A stretch of DNA of 64,000 nt from Vibrio panuliri. Lineage in GTDB: Bacteria; Pseudomonadota; Gammaproteobacteria; Enterobacterales; Vibrionaceae. The notes below the pieces were generated by a model. That model saw only the letters and a program-made list of their open reading frames with translations. It was not told the origin of the DNA and ran no database searches. The position numbers were made by a program, and so were the translations under genes. The stretch is taken from assembly GCF_009938205.1 (NCBI RefSeq), contig NZ_AP019654.1:868001-932000 (forward strand), in the 5' to 3' direction. Shown piece after piece: positions 46,795 through 58,929 of the stretch; the stretch's first letter is position 1; each line of letters starts with the position of its first letter.

Positions 46795-46823
46795 TCATCC
46801 CCCTCATAAAAGGAGGGGGATGA
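46795..46823. repeat. Perfect inverted repeat between the FMN reductase gene and mnmC
   Basis: TCATCCCCCTC / GAGGGGGATGA, an 11-bp perfect stem with a 7-base loop lying between two convergent genes. No T-run follows on either strand, but the very stable stem may still act as terminator or mRNA end protection. Confidence 0.65.
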
Positions 46824-46830
46824 TTAGCGC

Positions 46831-48840
46831 TTAAATCTCAGTAATCGCTTTGCCCTTGCGCAGTTTCCTTGTCCACATACGGCTTGGGTCAATTTGCTCA
46901 AGCAGATCGACAGGTAGGGGAATTGGGTCGCCACAAATCTGCGAAGCAAGAATTTCTGCCATTAACGGCGCGGAGCTTAAACCTCGAGAGCCTAACCCCA
47001 GCAAACAGAACAAGTTTGGATGATGCGGAGTCGTGATCGTTGCCTGCTGAGGCGTTGGTTGTTCAGCGTAGCGAGCTTTAATTTGCTCAAAGTCTCCAAC
47101 GTTGCCAACAAAAGGAAGATGGTCGCGGCTTACGCAGCGAATCCCTTGACGAGATTGGTTGCTGGAAGTATCGACTTCGTTCGGCCAAGCTTGATTTGGA
47201 ATACAGTGACGTAACTTGTCACCATTGTCCTGTTGGGCTTTAGGGTCGAACTGATAATCTAAGTGGCTGCGATCATAGCTAGCACCGATGCAATGATGCT
47301 GGTTATTGGGGTTGACGGGCGTCATATAACCATCGTAGCAAAGTACACTGCTAAGTTGTGTGAGCGTTGCGCTGGTCGGAACATGACTCACTTGACCTTT
47401 TACTTGACCAAGTGGCACTGTGGCACATTGTGCTAATGAAGCAAACTCATTGCCATTGGCGATGATCACGCAATCATGCTCGAATTGGGTTTGATTTGCT
47501 GCTAATAACCAGCCTGTCGGTGTCGCTTGAAGATTCTCAATTCGGTGAGAAAACTTCGTGGTGAACAAATCATTTTTTTCTAGCTCGCGGATTAATCCTT
47601 GTGTCAGTTCTGCTGGGCATAACCAACCACCGAGTGGGTAGTGGACACTGGTCATATCAATAGGCAGGCCAATGGCTTGACTGGTTTTATCTACGTCCAA
47701 ACCTTGCACTAACTGTGGGTCGAAACGACCCTCAAGTATCTTGTCGAGTTTGAGGGTGGATTTTTCATCCCATTTTAACTGAGTGACGCCACACCAGTCG
47801 TGATCGAATGTGAACTGCTCAGCCGCTTGGTTGACAAACTGACGGGCAAACAAAAAAGCAGGCGCAAAGACGCGCGACACACCTTGATGATCGCCATTAA
47901 GCAGTGGATAGACCGCCCCTTGACGATTGCCTGATGCACGCATTGCAGGATGTTCATCTTGGCAATACAGGGTCACTTTTTGACCACGGCGGACGAGTGT
48001 CTGCGCCAAGGTTGCACTCGCAATACCGCCGCCAATTATCGCAATATCTTGGTGTTGGTCACTGGCTGTACGGTGAAAGTGGGGCTGGATGTTAGAGCAT
48101 GTGTTACGTTGGGCTAGATGGCCTGCAATCATTTCACGTTTAGTGCCAAAGCCTTTGACTTTCTTCATCGCAAAGCCAGCCTCGATTAATCCGCGTCGAA
48201 CAAAGCCAGCGGCAGTAAATGTCGCGCAGCTACACCCTTGTTTTGCTAACGTCGCCATGCCATCAAAGAGTGTTTGATTCCACATTTCAGGGTTTTTACT
48301 TGGTGCGAAACCGTCAAGAAACCAAGCGTCGACCAGACCTTGCTCTGGTACGGGAACCATAGGCATGCAATCTTTAATGTCACCAAACCACAGATCTAAC
48401 GTAATTGCGCCATCGGCAAGCACGATGCGATGACACTCTGGTACCGCGATTGGGTAATGAGCTTGAAGTTGTTTCGCATACTCCTCAAGCTCTGGCCACG
48501 CTTGGTGAGCTTTCACCAAGTCTTGTTGGCTAAGAGGGTATTTTTCAAAGCTGATAAAGTGCAGCTCTTTGAGTGTCACTTCTGGATGTTGTTGTCGAAA
48601 GGTTTCAAACCATTGCCAGACTGCTAGAAAATTTAGTCCCGTACCAAAACCGGTTTCGGCGATGACAAAACGGCGCTGGTCATAATCTTGCCATCTTTGT
48701 GGTAGATGATTCTGGCTAAGGAAAACATAACGGGTCTCTTCTAAGCCATTAACATTAGAAAAGTAGACGTCATCGAACTGGTCGGAAACGGGTGTTCCAG
48801 CTTCATTCCAGTCTAGTTGAGCATTAGTTATCGCAGTCAT
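46831..48840 (-). CDS. mnmC: Bifunctional tRNA modification enzyme MnmC
   Basis: A 669-residue fusion that completes 5-methylaminomethyl-2-thiouridine at the wobble base of several tRNAs. The N-terminal part (about 1-250) is the SAM-dependent methyltransferase ([31 protein letters not shown]). The C-terminal part is the FAD-dependent oxidase, beginning at the dinucleotide-binding motif [25 protein letters not shown] segment near residue 270 and ending with [15 protein letters not shown]. Both halves are complete. It is divergent from fabB, as in E. coli. Confidence 0.96.
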   Translation of the reverse strand: MTAITNAQLDWNEAGTPVSDQFDDVYFSNVNGLEETRYVFLSQNHLPQRWQDYDQRRFVIAETGFGTGLNFLAVWQWFETFRQQHPEVTLKELHFISFEKYPLSQQDLVKAHQAWPELEEYAKQLQAHYPIAVPECHRIVLADGAITLDLWFGDIKDCMPMVPVPEQGLVDAWFLDGFAPSKNPEMWNQTLFDGMATLAKQGCSCATFTAAGFVRRGLIEAGFAMKKVKGFGTKREMIAGHLAQRNTCSNIQPHFHRTASDQHQDIAIIGGGIASATLAQTLVRRGQKVTLYCQDEHPAMRASGNRQGAVYPLLNGDHQGVSRVFAPAFLFARQFVNQAAEQFTFDHDWCGVTQLKWDEKSTLKLDKILEGRFDPQLVQGLDVDKTSQAIGLPIDMTSVHYPLGGWLCPAELTQGLIRELEKNDLFTTKFSHRIENLQATPTGWLLAANQTQFEHDCVIIANGNEFASLAQCATVPLGQVKGQVSHVPTSATLTQLSSVLCYDGYMTPVNPNNQHHCIGASYDRSHLDYQFDPKAQQDNGDKLRHCIPNQAWPNEVDTSSNQSRQGIRCVSRDHLPFVGNVGDFEQIKARYAEQPTPQQATITTPHHPNLFCLLGLGSRGLSSAPLMAEILASQICGDPIPLPVDLLEQIDPSRMWTRKLRKGKAITEI

Positions 48841-48919
48841 AGTGTCTAAAATTTGTGATTATCGACAGTAAAGTTGTGCTGATTGTACGGTTTTAAAGGA
48901 AAGCTGACCACTTTTGTCA

Positions 48920-48934
48920 GATAACTTAGTTATC
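48920..48934. promoter_or_regulatory. Palindrome upstream of fabB (candidate operator)
   Basis: GATAACT-T-AGTTATC is a perfect palindrome (7-bp arms) 34 bp before the fabB start codon. It does not obviously match FadR or FabR sites. It could bind a regulator of fabB or overlap its promoter. Confidence 0.35.
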
Positions 48935-48968
48935 ATCTAGCGGTATTTTGAATCATAGGAATGTCATA

Positions 48969-50180
48969 ATGAAACGAGTCGTAATCACCGGTATGGGTAT
49001 TGTTTCAAGTATCGGTAACAACGTCGAAGAAGTTTTAGCGTCTCTAAAAGCGGGTAAATCTGGCATTACTGCTTCAGAGCAGTTCAAAGAAAACGGCCTA
49101 CGTTCTCAGGTTTGGGGTGATCTAAAAATCAATCCGGCTGAGCATATTGACCGTAAACAGATTCGCTTTATGGGTGATGCGGCTGCGTATGCATACCTAT
49201 CAATGCAGCAAGCTATTGAAGACGCAGGTCTAACAGAAGACCAAGTATCAAATGACCGCACGGGTATCGTTGCAGGTTCAGGTGGTGCTTCTGCATTAAA
49301 CCAAACAGTAGCGACAGACACCATGCGTGCGAAAGGCGTGAAGCGTGTTGGTCCTTACATGGTTCCGCGTACTATGTCTTCAACTGTATCGGCATGTCTT
49401 GCGACACCATTTAAGATTCGCGGTGTTAACTACTCGATGAGTTCTGCTTGTGCAACGTCAGCACACTGTATCGGTCACGCAATGGAACTTATTCAACTTG
49501 GCAAGCAAGATATTGTGTTTGCCGGTGGTGGTGAAGAGCTAGACTGGTCGCAAACCATGATGTTTGATGCGATGGGTGCACTTTCAACCAAATACAACGA
49601 AACTCCAGAGCTAGCATCAAGAACTTATGATGCAGACCGTGATGGTTTTGTTATCTCTGGTGGCGGCGGTATGCTGGTGATTGAAGAACTTGAGCATGCA
49701 CTTGCTCGTGGCGCAAAAATCTATGGTGAGATTGTGGGCTACGGTGCGACGTCAGACGGCTACGATATGGTTGCACCATCTGGTGAAGGCGCCGTTCGCT
49801 GTATGAAGATGGCAATGCAAAATGTCGATGGCGTTGATTACGTTAACACACACGGTACTTCTACACCCGTAGGTGACGTAAAAGAGCTAGGCGCAATCCA
49901 AGAGCTATTTGGTGATAACAGCCCTGCTATCTCAGCAACAAAAGCAATGACAGGTCATGCTCTTGGTGCGGCGGGTGTGCACGAAGCGATTTACTCAACA
50001 TTGATGCTCGAAAACAACTTTATTGCTCCAAGCATCAATATCGCGAATTTAGACGAAGCTGCTCAAGGTCTGGATATCGTTACGGAAACACGCGAAGCCG
50101 AGTTGACAACTGTTATGTCAAACAGCTTTGGCTTTGGTGGTACAAACGCGACGTTAGTGATCAAAAAGTACCAAGGTTAA
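48969..50180 (+). CDS. fabB: Beta-ketoacyl-ACP synthase I
   Basis: A 403-residue condensing enzyme of fatty acid synthesis, needed for elongating unsaturated acyl chains. The active-site Cys is in [17 protein letters not shown] (about residue 163). Two catalytic His lie in [11 protein letters not shown] and GHALGAAG, and the C-terminal [12 protein letters not shown] is intact. Start at ATG 48969 ([12 protein letters not shown]). Codon use looks highly adapted. Its long 3' UTR ends in a terminator and probably encodes a small RNA. Confidence 0.96.
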   Translation: MKRVVITGMGIVSSIGNNVEEVLASLKAGKSGITASEQFKENGLRSQVWGDLKINPAEHIDRKQIRFMGDAAAYAYLSMQQAIEDAGLTEDQVSNDRTGIVAGSGGASALNQTVATDTMRAKGVKRVGPYMVPRTMSSTVSACLATPFKIRGVNYSMSSACATSAHCIGHAMELIQLGKQDIVFAGGGEELDWSQTMMFDAMGALSTKYNETPELASRTYDADRDGFVISGGGGMLVIEELEHALARGAKIYGEIVGYGATSDGYDMVAPSGEGAVRCMKMAMQNVDGVDYVNTHGTSTPVGDVKELGAIQELFGDNSPAISATKAMTGHALGAAGVHEAIYSTLMLENNFIAPSINIANLDEAAQGLDIVTETREAELTTVMSNSFGFGGTNATLVIKKYQG

Positions 50181-50229
50181 CTGTCTTCGTCAGTGTTAAC
50201 TATATCACTGACCACCCAGTTTCCAGAGC

Positions 50230-50341
50230 TTGACCAACACCGATAGGTAATGGTCGAACAGACGCAAAATTTGGCCCATGGAGAGCGGGTCAAATCCTTT
50301 TGTTCTGGATCTTACCGGCCTCATTTTGGGGCCGGTTTTTT
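50230..50341 (+). ncRNA. farS: Probable FarS small RNA from the fabB 3' UTR
   Basis: In V. cholerae the small RNA FarS is released by RNase E from the 3' UTR of fabB and represses fatty acid degradation genes. Here the fabB 3' UTR is long and ends in a strong Rho-independent terminator, as expected for such an RNA. A hairpin GACCA-N14-TGGTC lies at 50232-50255. The 3' end (T-run near 50341) is well placed; the 5' end is a guess, because the processing site cannot be read. The identity rests on position and terminator, not on a sequence comparison. Confidence 0.5.
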
Positions 50342-50342
50342 A
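50312..50342 (+). terminator. Intrinsic terminator of fabB / FarS
   Basis: ACCGGCC / GGCCGGT stem (extendable by two pairs) with an ATTTT loop, followed by T6. Confidence 0.93.
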
Positions 50343-50566
50343 TTGGTTCGCATTTAGGTAGTGCTAAAACGCACGCAACGCTTGGTGCGTTTTAACGTTT
50401 GATTGCTTGAAAAGTAAACTAACTTGATGACTTTTGACGGATAGATTGCGAAGTGGGTATCTGATTGCTTGACGGAAAGAGTTCATAATAGAGTGTATGC
50501 AGCACTCGACACGGTATAGTGAATTCTGCACAATCCAGTTAATCCGCATTAAGAACACGAAGCAAA
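50343..50566 (+). promoter_or_regulatory. Upstream region of pdxB
   Basis: The second part of the 386-bp gap between fabB and pdxB. No gene is supported. It must contain the promoter of pdxB-asd; no clear operator was seen. AAAACGCACGCAACGC-TTGG-TGCGTTTTAACG near 50364-50397 gives an imperfect stem (CGCA...TGCG). Confidence 0.4.
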
Positions 50567-51700
50567 ATGAAAATTCTAATTGACGAAAACATGCCTTACG
50601 CACAGGAGCTATTTGAGCAACTAGGCGAAGTAATTTTAAAACCGGGGCGCACTCTAACTGCTGACGATCTCGTCGACGTTGATGCACTGATGATTCGCTC
50701 AGTCACTAAAGTAAATGCAGAACTGATTTCAAAAGCGAATAAGTTGAAATTTGTCGGTACGGCAACGGCAGGTATGGATCATGTCGATCAGGCGCTATTA
50801 CGTGAGCGCGGCATTTTCTTTACCGCAGCGCCGGGTTGTAACAAAGTAGGTGTGGCAGAGTATGTCTTTAGCGTAATGATGGTGCTGGCTCAGCAGCAAG
50901 GCTTCTCGGTTTTTGACAAGACCGTGGGTATTGTTGGTGCAGGTCAGGTGGGGAGTTATCTTCAACACTGTCTAGAAGGCATTGGTATTAAGGTTCTGAT
51001 TAACGATCCGCCAAAACAGGCGCAGGGCGACAACCGAGACTTCACCCCGTTAGAAACGCTGCTTGAACAAGCAGACATTATTTCTTTGCACACGCCTATC
51101 ACTCGTCAAGGTGAGTACGCGACTCATCATATGATCAACGAGCAAGTGCTTAACTCGCTGCGTGGTGATCAAATTCTGATTAACGCCGCGCGCGGGCCAG
51201 TGGTCGATAATCAAGCATTAAAAGCACGTTTGCAGAAACACGATGGCTTTGCCGCGGCACTTGATGTGTTTGAGTTTGAGCCGGAAGTTGATATGGAGCT
51301 TCTACCTCTGCTAGCATTCGCCACCCCGCATGTCGCAGGCTATGGTCTTGAAGGCAAAGCACGCGGTACTACAATGATTTTTAATAGTTACTGTGAGTTC
51401 TTAGGAGAGCCGAAATCAGCATCTGCTGCGGCACTGTTACCTATTGCTCCAGTTCCAACCGCGCGACTACAATATGCGTGGGATGAAGCAACGCTGCACA
51501 ATCTGACGCAGATCATCTATGATGTGCGTAAAGACGATGCGTTATTCCGTCGTGAGATCGCCAAACCTGGCGCGTTTGATCAAATGCGTAAGGATTATTG
51601 GGACCGCCGTGAATATGGTGCAGTCACGCTAGTTGGTGGTGAAGAGTGTAATCTCGCGCCGCTAGCGCAATTAGGTTTTCAAATTGAGGTAAGTGAATGA
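50567..51700 (+). CDS. pdxB: Erythronate-4-phosphate dehydrogenase
   Basis: A 377-residue NAD-dependent dehydrogenase of the 2-hydroxyacid family that performs the second step of pyridoxal 5'-phosphate synthesis. The NAD-binding motif [17 protein letters not shown] lies at about 123-139. The catalytic Arg is in [14 protein letters not shown], and the catalytic His in [18 protein letters not shown]. The C-terminal dimerisation domain follows. It overlaps asd by 4 bp. Confidence 0.95.
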   Translation: MKILIDENMPYAQELFEQLGEVILKPGRTLTADDLVDVDALMIRSVTKVNAELISKANKLKFVGTATAGMDHVDQALLRERGIFFTAAPGCNKVGVAEYVFSVMMVLAQQQGFSVFDKTVGIVGAGQVGSYLQHCLEGIGIKVLINDPPKQAQGDNRDFTPLETLLEQADIISLHTPITRQGEYATHHMINEQVLNSLRGDQILINAARGPVVDNQALKARLQKHDGFAAALDVFEFEPEVDMELLPLLAFATPHVAGYGLEGKARGTTMIFNSYCEFLGEPKSASAAALLPIAPVPTARLQYAWDEATLHNLTQIIYDVRKDDALFRREIAKPGAFDQMRKDYWDRREYGAVTLVGGEECNLAPLAQLGFQIEVSE

Positions 51701-52710
51701 GCCAACAATATAATGTGGCCGTACTAGGTGCGACAGGCGCTGTCGGTGAAACGATTCTTGAAGTATTACAAGAACGTAAGTTTCCAGTTGGCGAATTATT
51801 TCTGTTAGCAAGTGAGCGCAGCGAAGGTAAAACTTACCGTTTTAATGGCAAGACTATTCGCGTGCAGAATGTCGAAGAGTTCGATTGGTCACAAGCTCAT
51901 ATCGCGCTATTTTCAGCAGGTGGCGAGTTATCAGCGAAATGGGCGCCTATCGCAGCAGACGAAGGTGTTATCGTGATCGACAACACATCGCATTTCCGCT
52001 ACGACTACGATATCCCATTAGTGGTTCCAGAAGTGAACCCTGAGGCGATTGGTGAGTTCCGTAACCGTAATATTATTGCCAACCCAAATTGCTCGACAAT
52101 TCAGATGTTGGTTGCTTTGAAACCAATCCATGATGCTGTGGGTATCGAGCGTATTAACGTGTCGACTTACCAATCAGTTTCAGGCGCTGGTAAAGCGGGT
52201 ATCGATGAGCTAGCGGGCCAAACGGCAAAACTGCTTAACGGTATTCCGGCTGAGAATGAACAGTTCTCGCAGCAGATTGCATTTAACTGTATTCCTCAAA
52301 TCGACCAAATGATGGAAAACGGTTACACCAAAGAAGAGATGAAGATGGTGTGGGAAACCCAGAAAATCTTCAATGATCCTTCTATTACGGTTAACCCAAC
52401 TTGTGTTCGCGTACCAGTTTTCTATGGTCATGCAGAAGCAGTACACGTTGAAACACGTGCACCAATTGATGCTCAAGAAGTGATTCAACTGCTTGAAAAC
52501 ACCGAAGGGGTAGAAGTGTTCCACGGTGAAGACTTCCCGACGCAAGTTCGTGATGCTGGTGGTAAAGACCATGTCATGGTGGGTCGTATTCGTAACGATA
52601 TTAGTCACCATAGCGGCATCAACCTTTGGGTTGTAGCAGACAACGTGCGCAAAGGCGCAGCCACCAATGCGGTACAAATCGCAGAAGTACTTATCCGCGA
52701 CTACTACTAA
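51697..52710 (+). CDS. asd: Aspartate-semialdehyde dehydrogenase (at the usg position)
   Basis: A 337-residue protein of the ASADH family: NADP-binding [18 protein letters not shown] at the N-terminus, catalytic Cys in [11 protein letters not shown] (about residue 130), and a C-terminal active-site region with conserved His ([20 protein letters not shown]). In E. coli this place after pdxB is held by usg, an ASADH-like protein of uncertain activity; here the active-site Cys is present, so real enzyme activity in lysine, threonine and methionine synthesis is likely. Vibrios often have two asd genes. Confidence 0.9.
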   Translation: MSQQYNVAVLGATGAVGETILEVLQERKFPVGELFLLASERSEGKTYRFNGKTIRVQNVEEFDWSQAHIALFSAGGELSAKWAPIAADEGVIVIDNTSHFRYDYDIPLVVPEVNPEAIGEFRNRNIIANPNCSTIQMLVALKPIHDAVGIERINVSTYQSVSGAGKAGIDELAGQTAKLLNGIPAENEQFSQQIAFNCIPQIDQMMENGYTKEEMKMVWETQKIFNDPSITVNPTCVRVPVFYGHAEAVHVETRAPIDAQEVIQLLENTEGVEVFHGEDFPTQVRDAGGKDHVMVGRIRNDISHHSGINLWVVADNVRKGAATNAVQIAEVLIRDYY

Positions 52711-52732
52711 TTGGCTAAGCGTTATAATCTAA

Positions 52733-52760
52733 GAGCCCCGCATAACGCGGGGCTTTTTTA
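52733..52760 (+). terminator. Intrinsic terminator after asd
   Basis: AGCCCCGC-ATAAC-GCGGGGCT followed by T6; separates pdxB-asd from hubP. Confidence 0.93.
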
Positions 52761-55432
52761 AACGATATTGAAAAAAATGTGTGAGATTAATGCGATTATT
52801 AAGCTAGCAACACATTTTTTGGCACTACGGCTATAGTTTTGCCCCAATGATCCGATATATTTAGCAGATCACCGAATTTATTTACTATGAGCACCGAGCT
52901 GAGCCTTCTATGCGTCGATTTTTTCAACGTCTATTAATGCCAATTGCATTGGTAGCCGTGACTCAGACTACCATTGTAAGTGCAGAGAGTATTCGCCTCA
53001 CGGGGCCGAATGGTGAGATTCAATCCTCACCCCAATTTTCTGAACAAATTACGCGCCAACCTTCTGTTGCCAGTGAGCCGTCACGCTTCTACGGCCCCAC
53101 GTCTGAGCAAGAGACATTATGGGGAGTGGCATCGGAGCTACGTCCATCTCCACAAGTTTCGGTTCAGCAAACTTTGCTGGCGATTTATCAGCTCAATCCC
53201 CAAGCGTTTGAAAACCAAAATATCCATACACTGATCCCGGGTAGTACCCTTCGTATTCCTTCTCTTGCCCAAGTGCGCAGTGTATCGACTGATGAAGCCG
53301 TTCGTATTATGAATCTTCATCAAGCTCGTTTAGATGGGAAAAATGCCACGCCAAGTACCACGCCAGTGAGAAAACCGGCGGAAACTGCAGCTAAACCGGC
53401 TCAGCCAAGTCAACCGTCTGTGGCAGACAAAACACCACCGCCAGCCGCGAAACCTGTTGTCAACGCATTGCCAAAAGGTGAAGTTGCGGATCTAGAACAG
53501 CAGCTTGAAACGTCAGAATCTGAGCTAACCGCACTGGAAGAGAAAAACCACCGTCTTCGCCTAATGCTGGCAGATGTTCAAAGTGAGGTGGATGGACTCA
53601 AGCAGGAACTGGGTGATGAAAATCGTATTCGAGCAGAAGTCGAACGTTTGCTTTCTGCTGAACGTCAGCGTTTAGCTGAAGAGCAGCGCAATGCTCCAAG
53701 TGCTTTAGATAATATTTTGTCCAACGGCTGGCTGGTCGCTGGATTGGCTGTTATTCCTGGTTTGCTGATTGGCTTACTGGTGATGCTAATGCTTGGACGT
53801 AAGAAATCAGCGGCAGAACAGAACGCAAGTGAGCTGACGCAAAGTGCGCCCGGCAATATTCCGGTTGCCCCCGTTATTCCAGAAGCTCTGGATGATGACG
53901 TGGAAGATGAGTTGGATCTTGATGACGATCTCTTTGGAGAGTCGAGTGATGATGACTTACTGTTTGCTGAAGAGCCAGAAGGTGAAACTACCGCATCTGA
54001 TGAAAGCGATGTATTCGCCGATCTTGACGATACCGATCTCGATTTCAACCTAGAAGATGATAATGACGACCCATTTGCTGCGATCAGTGAAGATGGTGCT
54101 CTGGATGAGTCGATAACCGCGCCTGGTATCAGTAGCAACGGCATCAGTGTTGGGGCGGATGAAAAAGCGCTCGGTCTTGAAGAGATGGAGCGCGCACTCG
54201 ACGACGTTATTATTGAAGACAGTTCTGATGAAGATGACTTTGATCTTTCTGATACCGCCATCAGCCAAGATGACTTAGATGACCTGTTCAGTTCAGCACT
54301 GGCGAAGGACGATGACAATGATGCGATTGATCAGTCCATGCTTGATGAATTGCTCTCGGAAGCGTCGCTCGATGATGATTCTTCATCGTTAGATTTCGAT
54401 AACTTACTATCGGACGCTGATGACGATTTGGATTTGGCGAAAGAAGATAGTCAATCTTTAGCGTCACTCAATATTGCATCAGATGATGATATTGACGCGA
54501 TTTTCGCTCAAGCAGAGGCGCAGGCAAGTTTAGAACAACTGGAGCAAAACTCAGCCTCACAAGATGCATTAGATCAGCTTGAAGACGACACCTCAGCATT
54601 GTTTGATGAGATGTTTGATTCGGCTGAGGAAAAACCGTCATCCGAACGAGAGCAAGCGAGCATGCTTGATGAACTCTTAGATGGCGAACAAGACGACTTT
54701 GAACTGAGTTCAGATGACGACGTGTCGTTATTGGATGAGTGGCTTGATGACAGTGATGACTCACTGAGTGACTTGTCTGATGATTCAACCGCAATGTTGG
54801 ATGAACTGCTCGAAGGTGACACTCAACAAGAGACCTCTGCCGAGAGTTCAGAGCCATCATTTGATGAGCTGTTAAAAGAAAATGGCTTCGAGTTGGCCGA
54901 AGAAGAGGATGACTTTGACTTCGACCCAGAATCAACGGCGACTCTTGATGAGCTGTTAGATGATGACGCTTTCGATATGTCGGCGAGTAAACCAAGTTAC
55001 GCGCAAGAGAGTACCGAGCTCCTTGATGACTTGCTAGATGAGAGTGATGAACAGACGGATTCTGAGTTGGGCGATGAAGCGACCGACTTATTTGAAGAGT
55101 TATTAGAGATTGAAAAAAACTCAAGTGAATATGATTCACATGAGGAGCAAGCTGACGACGCGATTGATATTGAGCAGTTACTGTCTGATGTTCAAGAGCC
55201 ACAAGAAGAGACGACTTTAGCGGAAGAGCCGTCGACAGAGGCAGAGAAGCTTAGCGAAGAGACAGTTGAAGAACCATCAGCAGAGTTTTCTAGTGAAGAT
55301 TTTGTTGATGATATGTTTGATATCGCCCCTGAAGAAGACCCGTTGATGGGGGAATTTAGCTTCGATCATCTATCGGATGAAGCGCAGGAGCAAAAGCTTG
55401 CACAAGCGCAAACAGAAGCCGCACAATCACTG

Positions 55433-55617
<185 letters not shown>

Positions 55618-55839
55618 GCGCCCGTCGAGCTACCGAAAGCTGCACTGCCTGTTGAAGACAACGAATTTGGTACGCCAAGTGATGAAGATTGGCTAGTTGA
55701 AGATGATATCGAAACGGAAAGTGCGTTAGCTGCTCTGCGTGGCGATGACCAAACGCCAGCAGCAGCGCCTCAAGCGCAAGAAGCACCGGTTGAGCCAGTA
55801 GCTGATGAGAACGCGTTTGAGTTCGACGAACTTGATTTG

Positions 55840-56511
55840 CCAGAATATGGTGAAGAGCAAGCTCAGGCGGATTTTGCTAACGAAGCGCCAATGGATGCGG
55901 ATGTTGTTGAGCAAAGCGAGCCAGAAGCCGCGGCGCCTCAAGTGCAAGAAGCACCTGTCGAGCCAGTAGCTGATGAGAGCGCCTTTGAGTTCGACGATCT
56001 TGATTTGCCAGAATATGGTGAAGAGCAAGCTCAGGCGGACTTTGCTAACGAAGCGCCAATGGATGCGGATGTTATTGAGCAAAGCGAGCCAGAAGCCGCA
56101 GCGCCTCAAGCGCAAGAAGCACCGGTTGAGCCAGTAGCTGATGAGAACGCCTTTGAGTTCGACGATCTTGATTTGCCAGAATATGGTGAAGAGCAAGCTC
56201 AGGCGGACTTTGCTAACGAAGCGCCAATGGACGCGGATGTTATTGAGCAAAGCGAGCCAGAAGCCGCAGCGCCTCAAGCGCAAGAAGCACCTGTCGAGCC
56301 AGTGGCTGATGAGAGCACCTTTGAGTTCGACGATCTTGATTTGCCAGAATATGGTGAAGAGCAAGCTCAGGCGGACTTTGCTAACGAAGTGTCAATGGAC
56401 GCGGATGTTATTGAGCAACCTGAACCAGAAGCAGCAGCGACACAAGCAGAAGAAGCGCCAGTTGAGCGAGTGGCTGATGAGAACGCGTTTGAGTTCGACG
56501 ATCTTGATTTA
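55840..56511 (+). repeat. Four tandem 168-bp repeats in hubP
   Basis: Near-identical units start at 55840, 56008, 56176 and 56344, with a partial fifth from 56512. Each codes 56 residues beginning PEYGEEQAQADFANE and ending FEFDDLDL. Degenerate copies of the FDDxDLPEYGEEQ motif recur near 56780 and 56950. These are the acidic repeats of HubP. Confidence 0.95.
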
Positions 56512-57837
56512 CCAGAATATGGTGAAGAGCAGGCTCAGGCAGATTTTGCCGCTGAGCAAGCTGAAGAGAGTGAAGTAATCGCACATCAGGCAGAGACTGA
56601 TAGCCAAGGTAACGAGCGTAGTTTTGATATTGCTGATCACAATCAAGCATACAATAACTTAGCGTCTGAACTGGATGATATGGTGGCGGCACCATCTTCA
56701 GAGGCGGAGTCACAGCCAAGCTCAGCTCCAGCACTGGGTGGTGAAGATGATTTTGTTCTGCAAGACCCATTTGAGTTTGATGATATTGACTTGCCCGAAT
56801 ATGGTGAAGAGCAAGCTCTGATCGACTTAGCTGACGAAGTAGAAGACGTTCATGGTGCAACTGAGCAACAATCAGCACAACAGCCAGAGTTGCAAGCTGA
56901 ACAACCAGCAACGGATGCGTCGCTCGATGAAGGTGTATTGGACTTTGACGATCTTGAGTTACCTGAATTTGGCGAAGAGCAAGCACAATCGGAACTTTCA
57001 ACTGAGCGAGCAGAACCGCAAGCTGACGCTGAACAAGCGGCGATGTTCTCTGAGCCAGAGGCTAATGAACTTGAGCCGATTCAAGATGCGTTTTTAGATC
57101 GTACTCTTGATGAAGGTGATGTACTCGCGGGTCTATTTGGTGGCGCTCCTGCAATCGCAGAGCCGGAAGCAAGCGCCCCTTCGGTTGCTGATAGCAGTGA
57201 CTATGATGAGCGTACATTAAGTGAATTACTTAATGAAGAAGCGCAGGATTATCAACCAATCACTAAGCCAGTTGACCGTGAAGTCAGCGATTCTGCTGGG
57301 ATGGATTTGGATGCCATGTTGGAGATGGGCGGCGAAGACTGGAATGGTTTTAGCCTCTCTCCGGAACAACAAGCCAATATTTCAGATGATATTCCTGAAG
57401 AAGAAAGGCAGATTTGGTCAGGTGATAACCAGCCAGCTCAACCATCAGTGCGTGATGAAAACTGGGAAAGCCAAGATGAACTCGGCGACTTTAATCCTCG
57501 AGATCACCAATATCGCACCATTGATGAGTTGATGGCAGAGGTAGACCAGCAAGAAGCGGACTTTAACCCAGATGAAGAAGAACTTAAGCTTGATGTTGGC
57601 TTAGGCGACTTCCCAGATGTTATCGGTGAGATGAGTGACATTGATGTGGACTCGAACGCTGAAGCGGCTGGAAAACTTGATCTGGCAAAGATCTATATGG
57701 AAATGAATGACGCAACGGGTGCCGTTAGACTATTGGAAGAAGCGATCGTTGATGGCAGTGACGAAATTCGTCGTGAGGCTAAGAAACTGATCGATAGTAT
57801 CAATAGCCGTGCTTAGTTTGTGGGCGTTTATTTTACT

Positions 57838-57866
57838 GAAAGGGGCTTAAGCCCCTTTTGTTTTTG
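57838..57866 (+). terminator. Intrinsic terminator after hubP
   Basis: AAAGGGGC-TTAA-GCCCCTTT followed by TGTTTTTG. Confidence 0.85.
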
Positions 57867-57934
57867 TGTGATGGGTAGCTAGGTAATGGCAGTTTGGTTA
57901 TACTTCCGCCCCCCATTTTCGAAGAGAGACCAAG

Positions 57935-58729
57935 ATGAGAATTGCTTTAGGTATTGAGTATGACGGTACTCACTACTTTGGCTGGCAACGTCAAAGAGAT
58001 GTTCAAAGTGTGCAAGAGAAGCTTGAGCGAGCGCTCAGTATTGTCGCCAATCATCCGGTAGAAGTGCAGTGTGCAGGGCGCACTGACGCTGGCGTACATG
58101 GTACAGGGCAAGTCGTCCACTTTGATACGACCGCCAACCGTAAAATGGTGGCTTGGATGATGGGCGTGAATGCGAATATGCCTAAAGACATCGCAGTACG
58201 CTGGGCAAAAGAAGTACCTGAAGAGTTTCATGCTCGATTTTCAGCAACGGCGCGTCGTTATCGCTATATCATCTTTAACAGCCCATTGAGACCTGGAATT
58301 CTTAACTCGGGTGTCAGTCACTATCACGGTGAGCTGGATGAGAAAAAAATGCAGCAAGCGGGTCAATATCTACTCGGTGAAAATGATTTTACGTCATTTC
58401 GCGCGGTACATTGCCAGTCGCACAGTCCGTGGCGAAATCTGATGCACCTCAATGTGACGCGTCATGGTCAATATGTGGTAATAGATATCAAAGCGAACGC
58501 GTTTGTTCACCATATGGTACGTAACATCACCGGTAGTTTGTTGTGTGTAGGACGCGGCGAACAAGAGCCTGAGTGGATCGAGTGGCTACTAGCGGCTAAA
58601 GATCGCAAGCTTGCTGGCGCAACAGCAAAGGCGGAAGGCTTATATTTGGTTGATGTGGATTACCCTCAAGAATTTGAATTACCGCGCTTGCCGATCGGAC
58701 CGCTGTTTTTACCAGACAATTTGAACTAA
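57935..58729 (+). CDS. truA: tRNA pseudouridine(38-40) synthase TruA
   Basis: A 264-residue enzyme that converts uridines 38-40 in the anticodon arm of many tRNAs to pseudouridine. The catalytic Asp is in [18 protein letters not shown] (about residues 51-68). Further family segments are [16 protein letters not shown] and [14 protein letters not shown]. Located as in E. coli between asd/usg-hubP and accD. Confidence 0.96.
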   Translation: MRIALGIEYDGTHYFGWQRQRDVQSVQEKLERALSIVANHPVEVQCAGRTDAGVHGTGQVVHFDTTANRKMVAWMMGVNANMPKDIAVRWAKEVPEEFHARFSATARRYRYIIFNSPLRPGILNSGVSHYHGELDEKKMQQAGQYLLGENDFTSFRAVHCQSHSPWRNLMHLNVTRHGQYVVIDIKANAFVHHMVRNITGSLLCVGRGEQEPEWIEWLLAAKDRKLAGATAKAEGLYLVDVDYPQEFELPRLPIGPLFLPDNLN

Positions 58730-58929
58730 TTGATGGTGACTTGTCTTAAAGTGAGAGGGGAGGCTCTCTTCTCGCTTGAGATTGAATTCTGTTAGGGAGA
58801 AGGCGACGAAAAATAGGTACAACCAGTTTTTTGTCTACACTTGGCATTTTATATGCTTTAATCCTCACGTATAAATTCAGATTTTTATTTTTCGCATGGC
58901 GCGGAAAATTGATAGAGAAAAGGTCTTCC

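Noticed and set aside
54468..55202. Long antisense frame (244 codons) opposite hubP
   Set aside because: His/Gln/Ser/Leu-rich translation is the shadow of the acidic Asp/Glu codons on the other strand; no start signals.
55840..56511. Regularly spaced repeats considered as a CRISPR array
   Set aside because: Units are 168 bp, directly contiguous without spacers, and keep one coding frame; they are protein repeats.
58745..58780. Imperfect GC-rich stem before accD considered as a terminator of truA
   Set aside because: Contains wobble pairs and is not followed by a T-run; evidence too weak to list as a feature.
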